A model generated the notes under the pieces. That model was not told where the DNA came from and did no database searches. It was given only the letters and a program-made list of their open reading frames with translations. Below are positions 1-5,409 of a stretch of 5,558 bases of DNA, piece by piece (positions within the stretch are counted from its first letter, which is position 1; each line of letters starts with the position of its first letter). Made by a program: the position numbers and the translations under genes. Source of the DNA: an uncultured Lachnospiraceae bacterium (GTDB lineage Bacteria > Bacillota > Clostridia > Lachnospirales > Lachnospiraceae). The DNA lies in the NCBI GenBank assembly GCA_902767065.1, contig CACXFW010000030.1, forward strand, positions 1 through 5,558, in the 5' to 3' direction.

Positions 1-4
1 CAGG

Positions 5-38
5 GGGCGGACAAGCGGTGAAACCGCTCTGTCCGCCC
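5..38 (-). terminator. Strong GC-rich stem-loop downstream of potD, possible terminator
   Basis: Positions 5-13 (GGGCGGACA) pair with 30-38 (TGTCCGCCC). Inside that stem, 14-19 (AGCGGT) pair with 23-28 (ACCGCT) around a GAA loop at 20-22, leaving one bulged base at 29. The result is a 15-bp stem starting about 50 bp past the potD stop, where the operon transcript should end. No T-run follows on the plus strand. On the minus strand the sequence leaves the window only 4 bases after the stem, so a U-tract cannot be confirmed. It could also be a processing or stability hairpin, or belong to a neighbouring gene. Confidence 0.55.
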
Positions 39-45
39 ACAGCGA

Positions 46-62
46 AGAACACGAAGTGTTCT
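46..62 (-). other. Small perfect stem-loop between potD and the larger hairpin
   Basis: AGAACAC (46-52) and GTGTTCT (56-62) form a perfect 7-bp stem around the triplet GAA. It sits 22 bp after the potD stop and 7 bp from the next, larger hairpin. Both hairpins have the same loop triplet (GAA on plus, TTC on minus). It may help protect the 3' end of the transcript or act as part of a double terminator. The role is an inference. Confidence 0.5.
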
Positions 63-84
63 GAGCAATGGGGGTGCTGAATAG

Positions 85-1464
85 TTAACTCGATTTTACC
101 TTATCCCAGTACTTCGCGTAAAGGGCATCTCCGTCTTCTCCAAGATACGTGTAGACACTGCAGTTTTTCAGCATTTCCTCTGTCGGGAAAGCGACAGTCG
201 AATTGCGGATCTCCTCATCTTCAATCAGCTCTCTCGCCGCCTTGTTCGGCGTGGAGTAGGTAATGTATTCGAAGTTCTTGAGTGCGATATCGCCGCGGCA
301 CAAAAAGTCAAGGAATCTCTCCGCGTTCTCCACATTGCCGGCGTTTTTCGGAATCACCCAGCTGTCAATCCAGACATTGGAGCCTTCCTTCGGAATCACG
401 TACTCAAGGTCTTCGTTTTCTCTTTGTGTATAGATTGCTTCTCCGGAGAAAATGACCCCGAGCGCCGCCTCTTCTCCGATCATCTTGTCTCTCACCTGAT
501 CGATGACATAGGCCTGCACAAGCGGCTTCTGTTCGATCAGCTTGTCCGCGCATGCCTTGATCTCAGATTCTTCCAAGGTGTTGACATCATAGCCAAGCAT
601 TTTCTCCGGAATCATGAACGCGTCGCGGACAGAGTCCTGCATGAGGATGTTGTCCTTGTATTTCTCGTCCCAGAGGATCTCCCAGGAGTCAACCACGTCG
701 CCTTCTTCGATCAGGGATTTATTGTAGAGAATGCCAACCGTTCCCCAGCAATACGGAATCGAATACTTGTTCTCAGGATCAAAGCCCTTCGACTGGTCGA
801 TATAGATCTGGTCGATGTTCTTGTAATTCGGGATATGATCAAAGTTAATCGGCTGAAGCAGGTCGTTTTCAAGCATCTTCGAAATCATGTAATCGGACGG
901 GCAGATCAGGTCATAGGTCGCAGCGCCTGCCGCTACCTTCGGGTACATGATTTCGTTGGTCTCAAATTCTTCGTAGACGACCTTGATGCCGGTCTCTTCC
1001 TCGAATTGCTCCAGGACATCCGGGTCGATATATTCCCCCCAGTTATAGACCACGACCTGGCCGCTGCCCTTGGTGGATGCTGCAGATGCCGCCTTGCTGT
1101 CCTTTTCCTCCTCCTTCATGGAATCTGCTTTGTTCGTGCCGGAAATGTCCGCTTCCGCCTCGGTCGTATGAGAATCGTCCGCCTCGGTCGCATTCGCCTG
1201 AGCATTGTCCGCCTCCGTCCCGTTTTCCCTGGATGCATCTTCCTGTGCGGAAACAGCTTTGGAAGTGTTCTCATCTCTTGCGGCCGGCTCAGTGGATGCA
1301 GCTTCTGTCTGATCCGCATCTGACGTGGACGGATCGTTTGCCGCGCTTGTCACGGCAGTCGTTTCCTTCTCCTTCGCAGGTTCATCCACCTTCTTGATAC
1401 AGCCCGTCAGCAGGGACGGGATCAGAATGGCGATGGCAGCTCCTGCAGCAATTGTTCTCCTCAT
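85..1464 (-). CDS. potD: Polyamine ABC transporter, substrate-binding lipoprotein PotD
   Basis: This 459-residue protein captures spermidine/putrescine outside the cell and delivers it to PotB/PotC. Residues 1-22 are a lipoprotein signal peptide: two Arg, a hydrophobic core, and lipobox LTGC with Cys22 as the lipidated residue. Residues 23 to about 133 are a low-complexity Ala/Glu/Asp/Thr/Ser linker. The binding domain starts near 136 with VVVYNWGEYIDPDV, a PotD hallmark. Likely ligand contacts by comparison with E. coli PotD are W142 and Y145, S190-Y192 in CPSDYMISKM, S340-E342, W365 and D367 in WIDSW, and Y403 in YSTPN. E. coli Thr35 is replaced here by Gly143. The family is usually about 350 residues, so the linker accounts for the extra length. 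The ATG has an excellent ribosome binding site. potD is the last gene of the operon, 78 bp after potC. The exact polyamine preference cannot be read from sequence. Confidence 0.95.
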   Translation of the reverse strand: MRRTIAAGAAIAILIPSLLTGCIKKVDEPAKEKETTAVTSAANDPSTSDADQTEAASTEPAARDENTSKAVSAQEDASRENGTEADNAQANATEADDSHTTEAEADISGTNKADSMKEEEKDSKAASAASTKGSGQVVVYNWGEYIDPDVLEQFEEETGIKVVYEEFETNEIMYPKVAAGAATYDLICPSDYMISKMLENDLLQPINFDHIPNYKNIDQIYIDQSKGFDPENKYSIPYCWGTVGILYNKSLIEEGDVVDSWEILWDEKYKDNILMQDSVRDAFMIPEKMLGYDVNTLEESEIKACADKLIEQKPLVQAYVIDQVRDKMIGEEAALGVIFSGEAIYTQRENEDLEYVIPKEGSNVWIDSWVIPKNAGNVENAERFLDFLCRGDIALKNFEYITYSTPNKAARELIEDEEIRNSTVAFPTEEMLKNCSVYTYLGEDGDALYAKYWDKVKSS

Positions 1465-1471
1465 GTTCAGG

Positions 1472-1480
1472 CTCCTCCTT
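1472..1480 (-). promoter_or_regulatory. Strong ribosome binding site of potD
   Basis: The minus strand reads AAGGAGGAG, then 7 nt, then the potD ATG. This is close to a perfect anti-16S match at ideal spacing and is clearly the strongest initiation site in the operon. It fits a need for more binding protein than membrane components. The 78-bp potC-potD gap that contains it shows no convincing promoter or terminator. Confidence 0.85.
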
Positions 1481-1542
1481 AATCTGTGTTAAATCTGTAA
1501 TTTACGATGCTCTGTTATGGAAGCTTTGCTCCTTCCCTGTCG

Positions 1543-2352
1543 TCACACCAGTTCAGGCGCTGGTTTCTTCTTCCGGCCTCTCCCAAAGAGCAGGATAAGG
1601 AGCAGGACGCTGGCAAACAGCAGGGTCGAGAGGGCGTACATTTCCGGTTTGATGCCTTTGCGCACTTCGGTATAGATCTTGGTCGAGAGGGTATCGAACC
1701 CCGGTCCCTTGGTAAAATGCGTGATCACGAAGTCGTCCAGCGACATCGTAAATGCCAGAAGGAACCCCGACAGCACTCCGGGCATGATATCCGGGATGAT
1801 GACCTTGCGAAACGCCAGCCACCTTGAAGCGCCCAGATCCAGCGCAGCTTCATAAGTGCTGATATTGATCTGGCGAAGCTTCGGCATGATCAAGAGCACC
1901 GTATAGGGAATGTTAAATGTAATATGGCCTATCAGTACCGTGCCAAAGCCGAATTCAATCATATATCCCCAATGGGACAGAAACTGCCCGAAGGCGATAA
2001 AGATCAGCATCAGGGAGATGCCTGTCACGATCTCCGCGTTCAGCATGGGGATATTCAGCAGGCTGAGCACAATGCTCCTTTTCTTGTGCTTCATCGCCAG
2101 GAGGCTCACAGAAGCCATCAGGCCCAGAATGGTCGAAATCAGTGCCGACAGCACCGCTATGAGCAGCGTGTTCCATAGTGCTGACATGATCACCTGATCC
2201 TGGAACATACTGAGATACCATTTCAGAGTCCAGCCGCCCCATTTTGCCCGGGTCCTGGAATTATTGAAGCTCAGAATGATCAGGACAGCGATGGGTGCGT
2301 ACAGCAGGATAAAAATAAATGCGAGGTAGATCCTCGAAATTGCTTTTCTCAT
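1543..2352 (-). CDS. potC: Polyamine ABC transporter permease PotC
   Basis: This is a 269-residue inner-membrane permease that pairs with PotB to form the polyamine channel. Hydrophobic membrane segments lie at roughly 8-29, 58-85, 100-122, 137-157, 190-212 and 241-256, giving the six expected spans. The EAA loop that docks onto PotA is YEAALDLGASRWLAFRKVI, about 167-185, followed by PDIMPG. SLDDFVIT at 204-211 is a typical PotC signature. The tail is short and basic (GRGRKKK), in keeping with a cytoplasmic C-terminus. The length matches the family (about 260-280). The ATG lies 34 bp after the potB stop. AAGGG sits 11 nt upstream, a somewhat long spacing. Nothing suggests damage. Confidence 0.95.
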   Translation of the reverse strand: MRKAISRIYLAFIFILLYAPIAVLIILSFNNSRTRAKWGGWTLKWYLSMFQDQVIMSALWNTLLIAVLSALISTILGLMASVSLLAMKHKKRSIVLSLLNIPMLNAEIVTGISLMLIFIAFGQFLSHWGYMIEFGFGTVLIGHITFNIPYTVLLIMPKLRQINISTYEAALDLGASRWLAFRKVIIPDIMPGVLSGFLLAFTMSLDDFVITHFTKGPGFDTLSTKIYTEVRKGIKPEMYALSTLLFASVLLLILLFGRGRKKKPAPELV

Positions 2353-2386
2353 AATGCAGTCATCCCTTCGCAGGTTCCCTCAGGTC

Positions 2387-3214
2387 TCACAGTGAAGTCG
2401 TCCTTTCGCCTATGTCCTTGTCATAATGCTGCATGACCAGCATCGAGATCAGTATGAATACCATCAGGACCAGACTCAGTCCGGAGCCGACGTTCCAGTT
2501 GCCGACCTGCGTAAACTGCTGCTCGATCACATTTCCGATCAGAAGCACCTTCGAGCCACCGAGGAAATCACTGATGACGAAGGTTGTCAGCGCCGGGACA
2601 AACACCATGGTGATTCCCGAAATCACACCCGGCATTGACAGCGGGAAGATTACCTTCCAGAAGGTCTGGAACCTGTTCGCGCCCAGATCATAAGCCGCGT
2701 TGATCACATTGACATCGATCTTCTGCAGAGCGTTGTAGATCGGCAGCAGCATGAACGGGAGGAAGTCGTAGATCATGCCCAGCGCAATGGCGTAGGGGGT
2801 ATTGATGATATACAGCTTCGGCAGGTTCAGCATCCCGAGGATCTGGTTGATCACTCCGTTTCTCTCAAGCAGCGTCTGCCACGCCAGGATCCTCAGGAGC
2901 GAATTCATCCACATCGGAATGATAAAGATTGTCGTGATGAATCCGACCGCTCCGGTCTTCATCCTGCTCAGAATCAGGGCAAGCGGGTATGCCATCAGGA
3001 GGCAGATCACGGTCGCCATCAGGGACAGGATCAGGGAAAGGATCAGTGCCTTCATCCGTTCCGGCGTTCCCATCTCCAGGATATTGCTCCAGGTAAACGC
3101 GCCCGTCTTGTCGGTCAGACCGTAATAAACGATCATGATCAGCGGAATGATGATGAATGCTGCTGTCCAGATAAGATATGGACCGTCCAGCCAGATTCTC
3201 AGTTTCTTGTTCAT
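2387..3214 (-). CDS. potB: Polyamine ABC transporter permease PotB
   Basis: This is the second channel-forming permease, 275 residues from the chosen start. Membrane spans lie near 13-33, 58-80, 92-112, 139-160, 195-215 and 246-262. The EAA loop is INAAYDLGANRFQTFWKVI, about 171-189, followed by FPLSMPG. I chose the ATG at 3214 (MNKKLRIW) over the upstream GTG at 3229, which would add five residues. AGGA lies 7 nt before the ATG, whereas the GTG has only a GGAG two bases away. The protein then starts directly with a short basic cytoplasmic segment as usual in PotB. The gene follows potA after an abnormally long gap filled with 20-bp repeats, while the potB-potC gap is short. The protein itself looks intact. 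Confidence 0.93.
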   Translation of the reverse strand: MNKKLRIWLDGPYLIWTAAFIIIPLIMIVYYGLTDKTGAFTWSNILEMGTPERMKALILSLILSLMATVICLLMAYPLALILSRMKTGAVGFITTIFIIPMWMNSLLRILAWQTLLERNGVINQILGMLNLPKLYIINTPYAIALGMIYDFLPFMLLPIYNALQKIDVNVINAAYDLGANRFQTFWKVIFPLSMPGVISGITMVFVPALTTFVISDFLGGSKVLLIGNVIEQQFTQVGNWNVGSGLSLVLMVFILISMLVMQHYDKDIGERTTSL

Positions 3215-3218
3215 GTTG

Positions 3219-3452
3219 TTATCCTGCACGCTCCGGTATCATACCGAAGGATTCTTCCTCATCGTCTTCCTTCTCAGCGGCCGGAACCGGCTCTGCTCGA
3301 ACTCTCGCTCTCCTGCAGAGTTTCCCGCATGCCGGCTGAGTCTCCTGCATGCCGGCTGAGCCTCCTGCACGCATACACAATCTCCTGCTTGCCTGCCAAG
3401 TCTCCCGCTTGCCTGCACAATCTCCTGCATGCCTGCCAGGTCTCCCGCTTGC
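3219..3452 (-). other. Open in-frame continuation of potA after its stop codon, with acidic tail (possible former C-terminus)
   Basis: Reading on in the potA frame past the TAA at 3455-3453 gives 77 codons without a stop, ending in TAA at 3221-3219. That is 4 nt before the potB ATG. The first part is the tandem repeat, which lacks stops in several frames, so its openness means little. The last 26 codons (3299-3222) are unique sequence. They encode a tail beginning RAEPVPAAEKEDDEEES, with 9 acidic residues of 26, much like the end of annotated PotA (ESEDEKA). The reading is that an ancestral potA ended here and a repeat expansion inserted a stop. The alternative is untranslated spacer that happens to be open. 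Translation of this stretch would require readthrough or a sequence variant. Confidence 0.45.
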
Positions 3453-3480
3453 TTACACAATCTCCTGCATGCTTACCGCT
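3321..3480 (-). repeat. 20-bp tandem repeat, eight copies, overlapping the end of potA
   Basis: Eight contiguous 20-bp units run without gaps, and a degenerate ninth may extend to 3301. On the minus strand, unit 4 (3420-3401) is ttgtgcaggcaagcgggaga. Units share a GCAWGC(A/G)GGAGA core. Adjacent units alternate, so 40-bp pairs at 3480-3441, 3440-3401 and 3400-3361 resemble each other more than neighbours do. The pair at 3360-3321 is a near duplicate (2 differences). Unit 1 encodes the PotA end, and the PotA stop lies in unit 2. Since 20 is not a multiple of 3, each gain or loss of a unit shifts the frame. Every unit carries a GGAGA or GGGAGA purine run like a ribosome binding site. The divergence between copies suggests an old array rather than a recent slip. 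Confidence 0.95.
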
Positions 3481-4595
3481 TTTTCGTCCTCGGATTCCGG
3501 CTTATTCATGATCTGGATATTATATGGATCCACGCTCATCAGGACCTTCGTTCCGACCTGGAACATTCTCGTGGAAAGGACCAGCCACTCAAACCCGTGT
3601 GCCTGCACTTCCATCTCATAGTGCATTCCCTTGAAAATGATATGGGAAACCGTTCCTTCGAAGTATCCCGGATTGATCCGTGTAATCTTTCTGAGCGCCT
3701 TCTGGTACTCCTCGCTGCTTTGGTCCTCATTTTCAGGAACCGCGATCAGTTCCAGGTCCTCCGGACGGATCACGACGTCAACAGGCTTGTCCGTCCCGAA
3801 TCCGGTATCGACGCAGGCATATTTCACGCCGAAGATCTCGACCAGCTGATCGTGGATCATCGTTGCGTTTACGATATTCGAATCCCCGATGAAATCCGCA
3901 ACGAAGGCGTTCTGCGGCTCATTGTAGATATCCTCAGGCGTACCGATCTGCTGGATATAACCCTGGTTCATAACCACGATCGTATCCGACATGGTCAGCG
4001 CTTCCTCCTGGTCGTGCGTCACATAGATGAAAGTAATGCCGAGTTCATTTTTCAGACGGATCAGTTCGTACTGCATGTCCTGACGAAGCTTCAGGTCAAG
4101 CGCGCCCAGAGGCTCATCAAGAAGAAGCACCTTCGGTTCATTGACGATGGCCCTTGCGATGGCGATTCTCTGCTGCTGCCCGCCCGAGAGGGAATCCGGC
4201 GTGCGCTCCTCGAAGCCCTCCAGGTTCACCAGCTTCAGCGCGTAGCGGATCTTGTCCCTGATGTAGTCCTCGGATTTCTTCCGGATCCTGAGACCGAACG
4301 CGATATTCTCGGCAACGGTCATGTGCGAGAAAAGAGCATACTTCTGGAACACCGTATTGAGCTGCCGCTTGTTCGGCGCAAGTGACGTGATATCCCTTCC
4401 GTCAAAGATCACCCTGCCCTTGTCGGGCGTCTCAAAACCGCCAAGGATCCGGAGGGTCGTGGTCTTTCCGCAGCCCGACGGACCGAGCAGCGTCAGGAAT
4501 TCATTTTCCCGGATGTACAGATTCAGATCATCCAGAACAATGCTCCCGTCAAATGCCTTCGTGATATTCTGCAGATCAATCAGCTTGTTGCTCAT
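3453..4595 (-). CDS. potA: Polyamine ABC transporter ATP-binding protein PotA
   Basis: This 380-residue cytoplasmic ATPase drives polyamine import through PotB/PotC. The motifs are in standard order: Walker A GPSGCGKT (38-45), Q-loop Gln84 in FQKYALF, signature LSGGQ (136-140), Walker B LLLDEP (157-162), D-loop GALD (164-167) and H-loop His194 in YVTHDQEEA. Residues from about 240 form the C-terminal regulatory TOBE-type region, including VVIRPEDL (274-281) and a final strand near VDPYNIQIM. All catalytic residues are present, so the enzyme should be active. The ATG has AAGGA 10 nt upstream. The last eight codons and the stop fall within a 20-bp tandem repeat, and the frame stays open after that stop. 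The natural C-terminus may therefore have been changed. The ATPase core is unaffected. Confidence 0.95.
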   Translation of the reverse strand: MSNKLIDLQNITKAFDGSIVLDDLNLYIRENEFLTLLGPSGCGKTTTLRILGGFETPDKGRVIFDGRDITSLAPNKRQLNTVFQKYALFSHMTVAENIAFGLRIRKKSEDYIRDKIRYALKLVNLEGFEERTPDSLSGGQQQRIAIARAIVNEPKVLLLDEPLGALDLKLRQDMQYELIRLKNELGITFIYVTHDQEEALTMSDTIVVMNQGYIQQIGTPEDIYNEPQNAFVADFIGDSNIVNATMIHDQLVEIFGVKYACVDTGFGTDKPVDVVIRPEDLELIAVPENEDQSSEEYQKALRKITRINPGYFEGTVSHIIFKGMHYEMEVQAHGFEWLVLSTRMFQVGTKVLMSVDPYNIQIMNKPESEDEKAVSMQEIV

Positions 4596-4628
4596 AATCG
4601 GTGTTTCCTTCTCTATTCCCTGTCATCG

Positions 4629-4694
4629 TCAGTCTTTCTGGCGTTTCTTATTCTGACTGCCGCACCGAAGCGTGCAGATAATCAGATCGGTCAT
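4629..4694 (-). CDS. Possible 21-codon leader ORF upstream of potA
   Basis: In the 170-bp gap between the regulator and potA, GGAGG (4702-4698) is followed after only 3 nt by an ATG. That ATG opens MTDLIICTLRCGSQNKKRQK plus one Asp before TGA. The stop lies 33 nt before the potA ATG. The peptide has two Cys and a basic end, and I do not recognise it. The spacing to GGAGG is shorter than usual, and an ORF this short can arise by chance. Its position right after a hairpin that can hide its GGAGG is the main reason to list it. It could be a regulatory leader peptide or merely untranslated leader. Confidence 0.25.
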   Translation of the reverse strand: MTDLIICTLRCGSQNKKRQKD

Positions 4695-4697
4695 TTT

Positions 4698-4732
4698 CCT
4701 CCGTCTGATGATCTTCAGACCTGCTTTGGAGG
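4698..4732 (-). promoter_or_regulatory. Stem-loop that can mask a GGAGG in the potA leader
   Basis: On the minus-strand transcript, CCTCC (4732-4728), a 7-nt bulge, GTCTGA (4720-4715), loop AGATCA, TCAGAC (4708-4703) and GGAGG (4702-4698) can fold into an 11-bp stem with one large bulge. The outer stem pairs the GGAGG that precedes the ATG at 4694. No U-tract follows, so it is not an ordinary terminator. It may be a translational switch, a processing site that separates regulator from transporter mRNA, or chance pairing. The 6-bp inner stem is perfect. Confidence 0.4.
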
Positions 4733-4765
4733 ATCTTTTGTGTCTGATGTCTTATGCAGATGATC

Positions 4766-5305
4766 TTAAAAGCTCGGAGGCGTGCTCACCCAGATAAAGG
4801 ATGCCCCCGTCTTCCCTGCCGCTTCAATATAATGCCGTGCGTTCGGCCGGAAGTAAAAAGACTCTCCCTTTTTCGCCCGATAGCTCTGCTGCCCGATGTG
4901 AAGCGTGATGCTTCCCGAAAGAACATATCCGAACAGCTCCCCCTCATGCGGCTCCTCCGCCCTGGTGTGTCCGCCGGCTTCCAGCGTGACACGGATCGGT
5001 TCCATCTCGTTTTTCTGCGCGTTCGGAATGATCCACTCAGTCCGTATGCCGGATTCGTCATCTACCTTCTCGAAGTAGTCCGCATCGTGAAACACGATCT
5101 GCCGGTCCGGCTCCTCGTCGAAGAACTCCTTCAGATCGGTACCGAGCGCCTGCAGAATATCCACCAGTGTTGCAATCGACGGAGAAGTAAGGTCTCTCTC
5201 CACCTGCGATATAAAGCTCTTTGAGAGTTCGGTCCGGTCCGCAAGTTCCTCCTGCGTCAGGTTTAATTCGACTCTCAGTCTCCTGATCTTTCGCCCAATC
5301 TCCAT
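4766..5305 (-). CDS. XRE-family helix-turn-helix regulator with C-terminal cupin domain (PuuR-like)
   Basis: This 179-residue cytoplasmic transcription factor has two domains. Residues about 2-62 form an XRE helix-turn-helix (IGRKIRRLRVELNLTQEELA, then SKSFISQVERD for the recognition helix and SPSIATL). Residues about 104-174 form a cupin barrel, with PHEGELFGYVLSG and GESFYFRPNARHYI. H120, E124 and H158 sit where cupins bind metal or ligand. The architecture and length match PuuR-type regulators, which respond to polyamines or related metabolites. Being first in the pot operon supports polyamine-responsive autoregulation. I chose the ATG at 5305 over the GTG at 5317 because GGGAG lies 5 nt before the ATG and the helix-turn-helix then begins at once. 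The actual ligand is not visible. It probably binds the paired palindromes just upstream. Confidence 0.9.
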   Translation of the reverse strand: MEIGRKIRRLRVELNLTQEELADRTELSKSFISQVERDLTSPSIATLVDILQALGTDLKEFFDEEPDRQIVFHDADYFEKVDDESGIRTEWIIPNAQKNEMEPIRVTLEAGGHTRAEEPHEGELFGYVLSGSITLHIGQQSYRAKKGESFYFRPNARHYIEAAGKTGASFIWVSTPPSF

Positions 5306-5331
5306 TCGATCTCCCACCGGGCACCCCGGAT

Positions 5332-5369
5332 TTCAGTAAAATTAAACAGAAAATTCAGTTTTACTAAAC
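5332..5369 (-). promoter_or_regulatory. Paired operator sites, probable target of the XRE-cupin regulator
   Basis: Two related sites occur in the same orientation: TTCAGTAAAATTAAAC (5332-5347) and TTCAGTTTTACTAAAC (5354-5369). The second contains TTTAGT-AAA-ACTGAA on the minus strand, an inverted repeat of the form TTNAGT/ACTNAA. The first is a more degenerate version. Centres are 22 bp apart, about two helical turns, so two dimers would sit on the same DNA face. The sites start about 5 bp past the predicted transcription start and before the regulator ATG, so binding should block transcription. The link to this regulator is inferred from position and symmetry. Confidence 0.7.
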
Positions 5370-5381
5370 CGCACAAGACTG

Positions 5382-5409
5382 ATTATAGGGTTTTCTGCAG
5401 ACATGTCAA
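5382..5409 (-). promoter_or_regulatory. Consensus sigma-A promoter of the pot operon
   Basis: The minus strand carries TTGACA (5409-5404), a 16-bp spacer and TATAAT (5387-5382), both hexamers perfect. Transcription should start near 5375, leaving a leader of about 70 nt before the regulator ATG at 5305. Such a strong promoter fits an operon controlled mainly by repression, and the putative operators lie immediately downstream. I see no other convincing minus-strand promoter in the window, so the five genes are probably one transcript. Confidence 0.88.

Noticed and set aside
424..1323. Long plus-strand open frame (299 codons) opposite potD
   Set aside because: It lies entirely antisense to a well-supported potD. 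Its translation is an Arg/Leu/Val-rich product typical of a shadow frame, with no family resemblance.
2350..2362. Four-codon mini-ORF (ATG ACT GCA TTA TGA) whose stop overlaps the potC start
   Set aside because: The purine run AAGGG directly abuts its ATG, leaving no room for ribosome binding, and four codons can occur by chance.
3239..3460. 73-codon minus-strand frame starting at TTG in the potA-potB gap
   Set aside because: It has a weak start codon, its sequence is mostly repeat translated in another frame, and its basic tail is out of frame with potA. Stop-poor repeats make such frames likely by chance.
3321..3480. CRISPR array
   Set aside because: The units are contiguous 20-bp copies with no unique spacers between them and no cas genes nearby, so this is a tandem repeat.
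3429..4385. Plus-strand open frame (318 codons) opposite potA
   Set aside because: It is antisense to the conserved ATPase motifs of PotA. It begins inside the tandem repeat and has no ribosome binding site that I can see.
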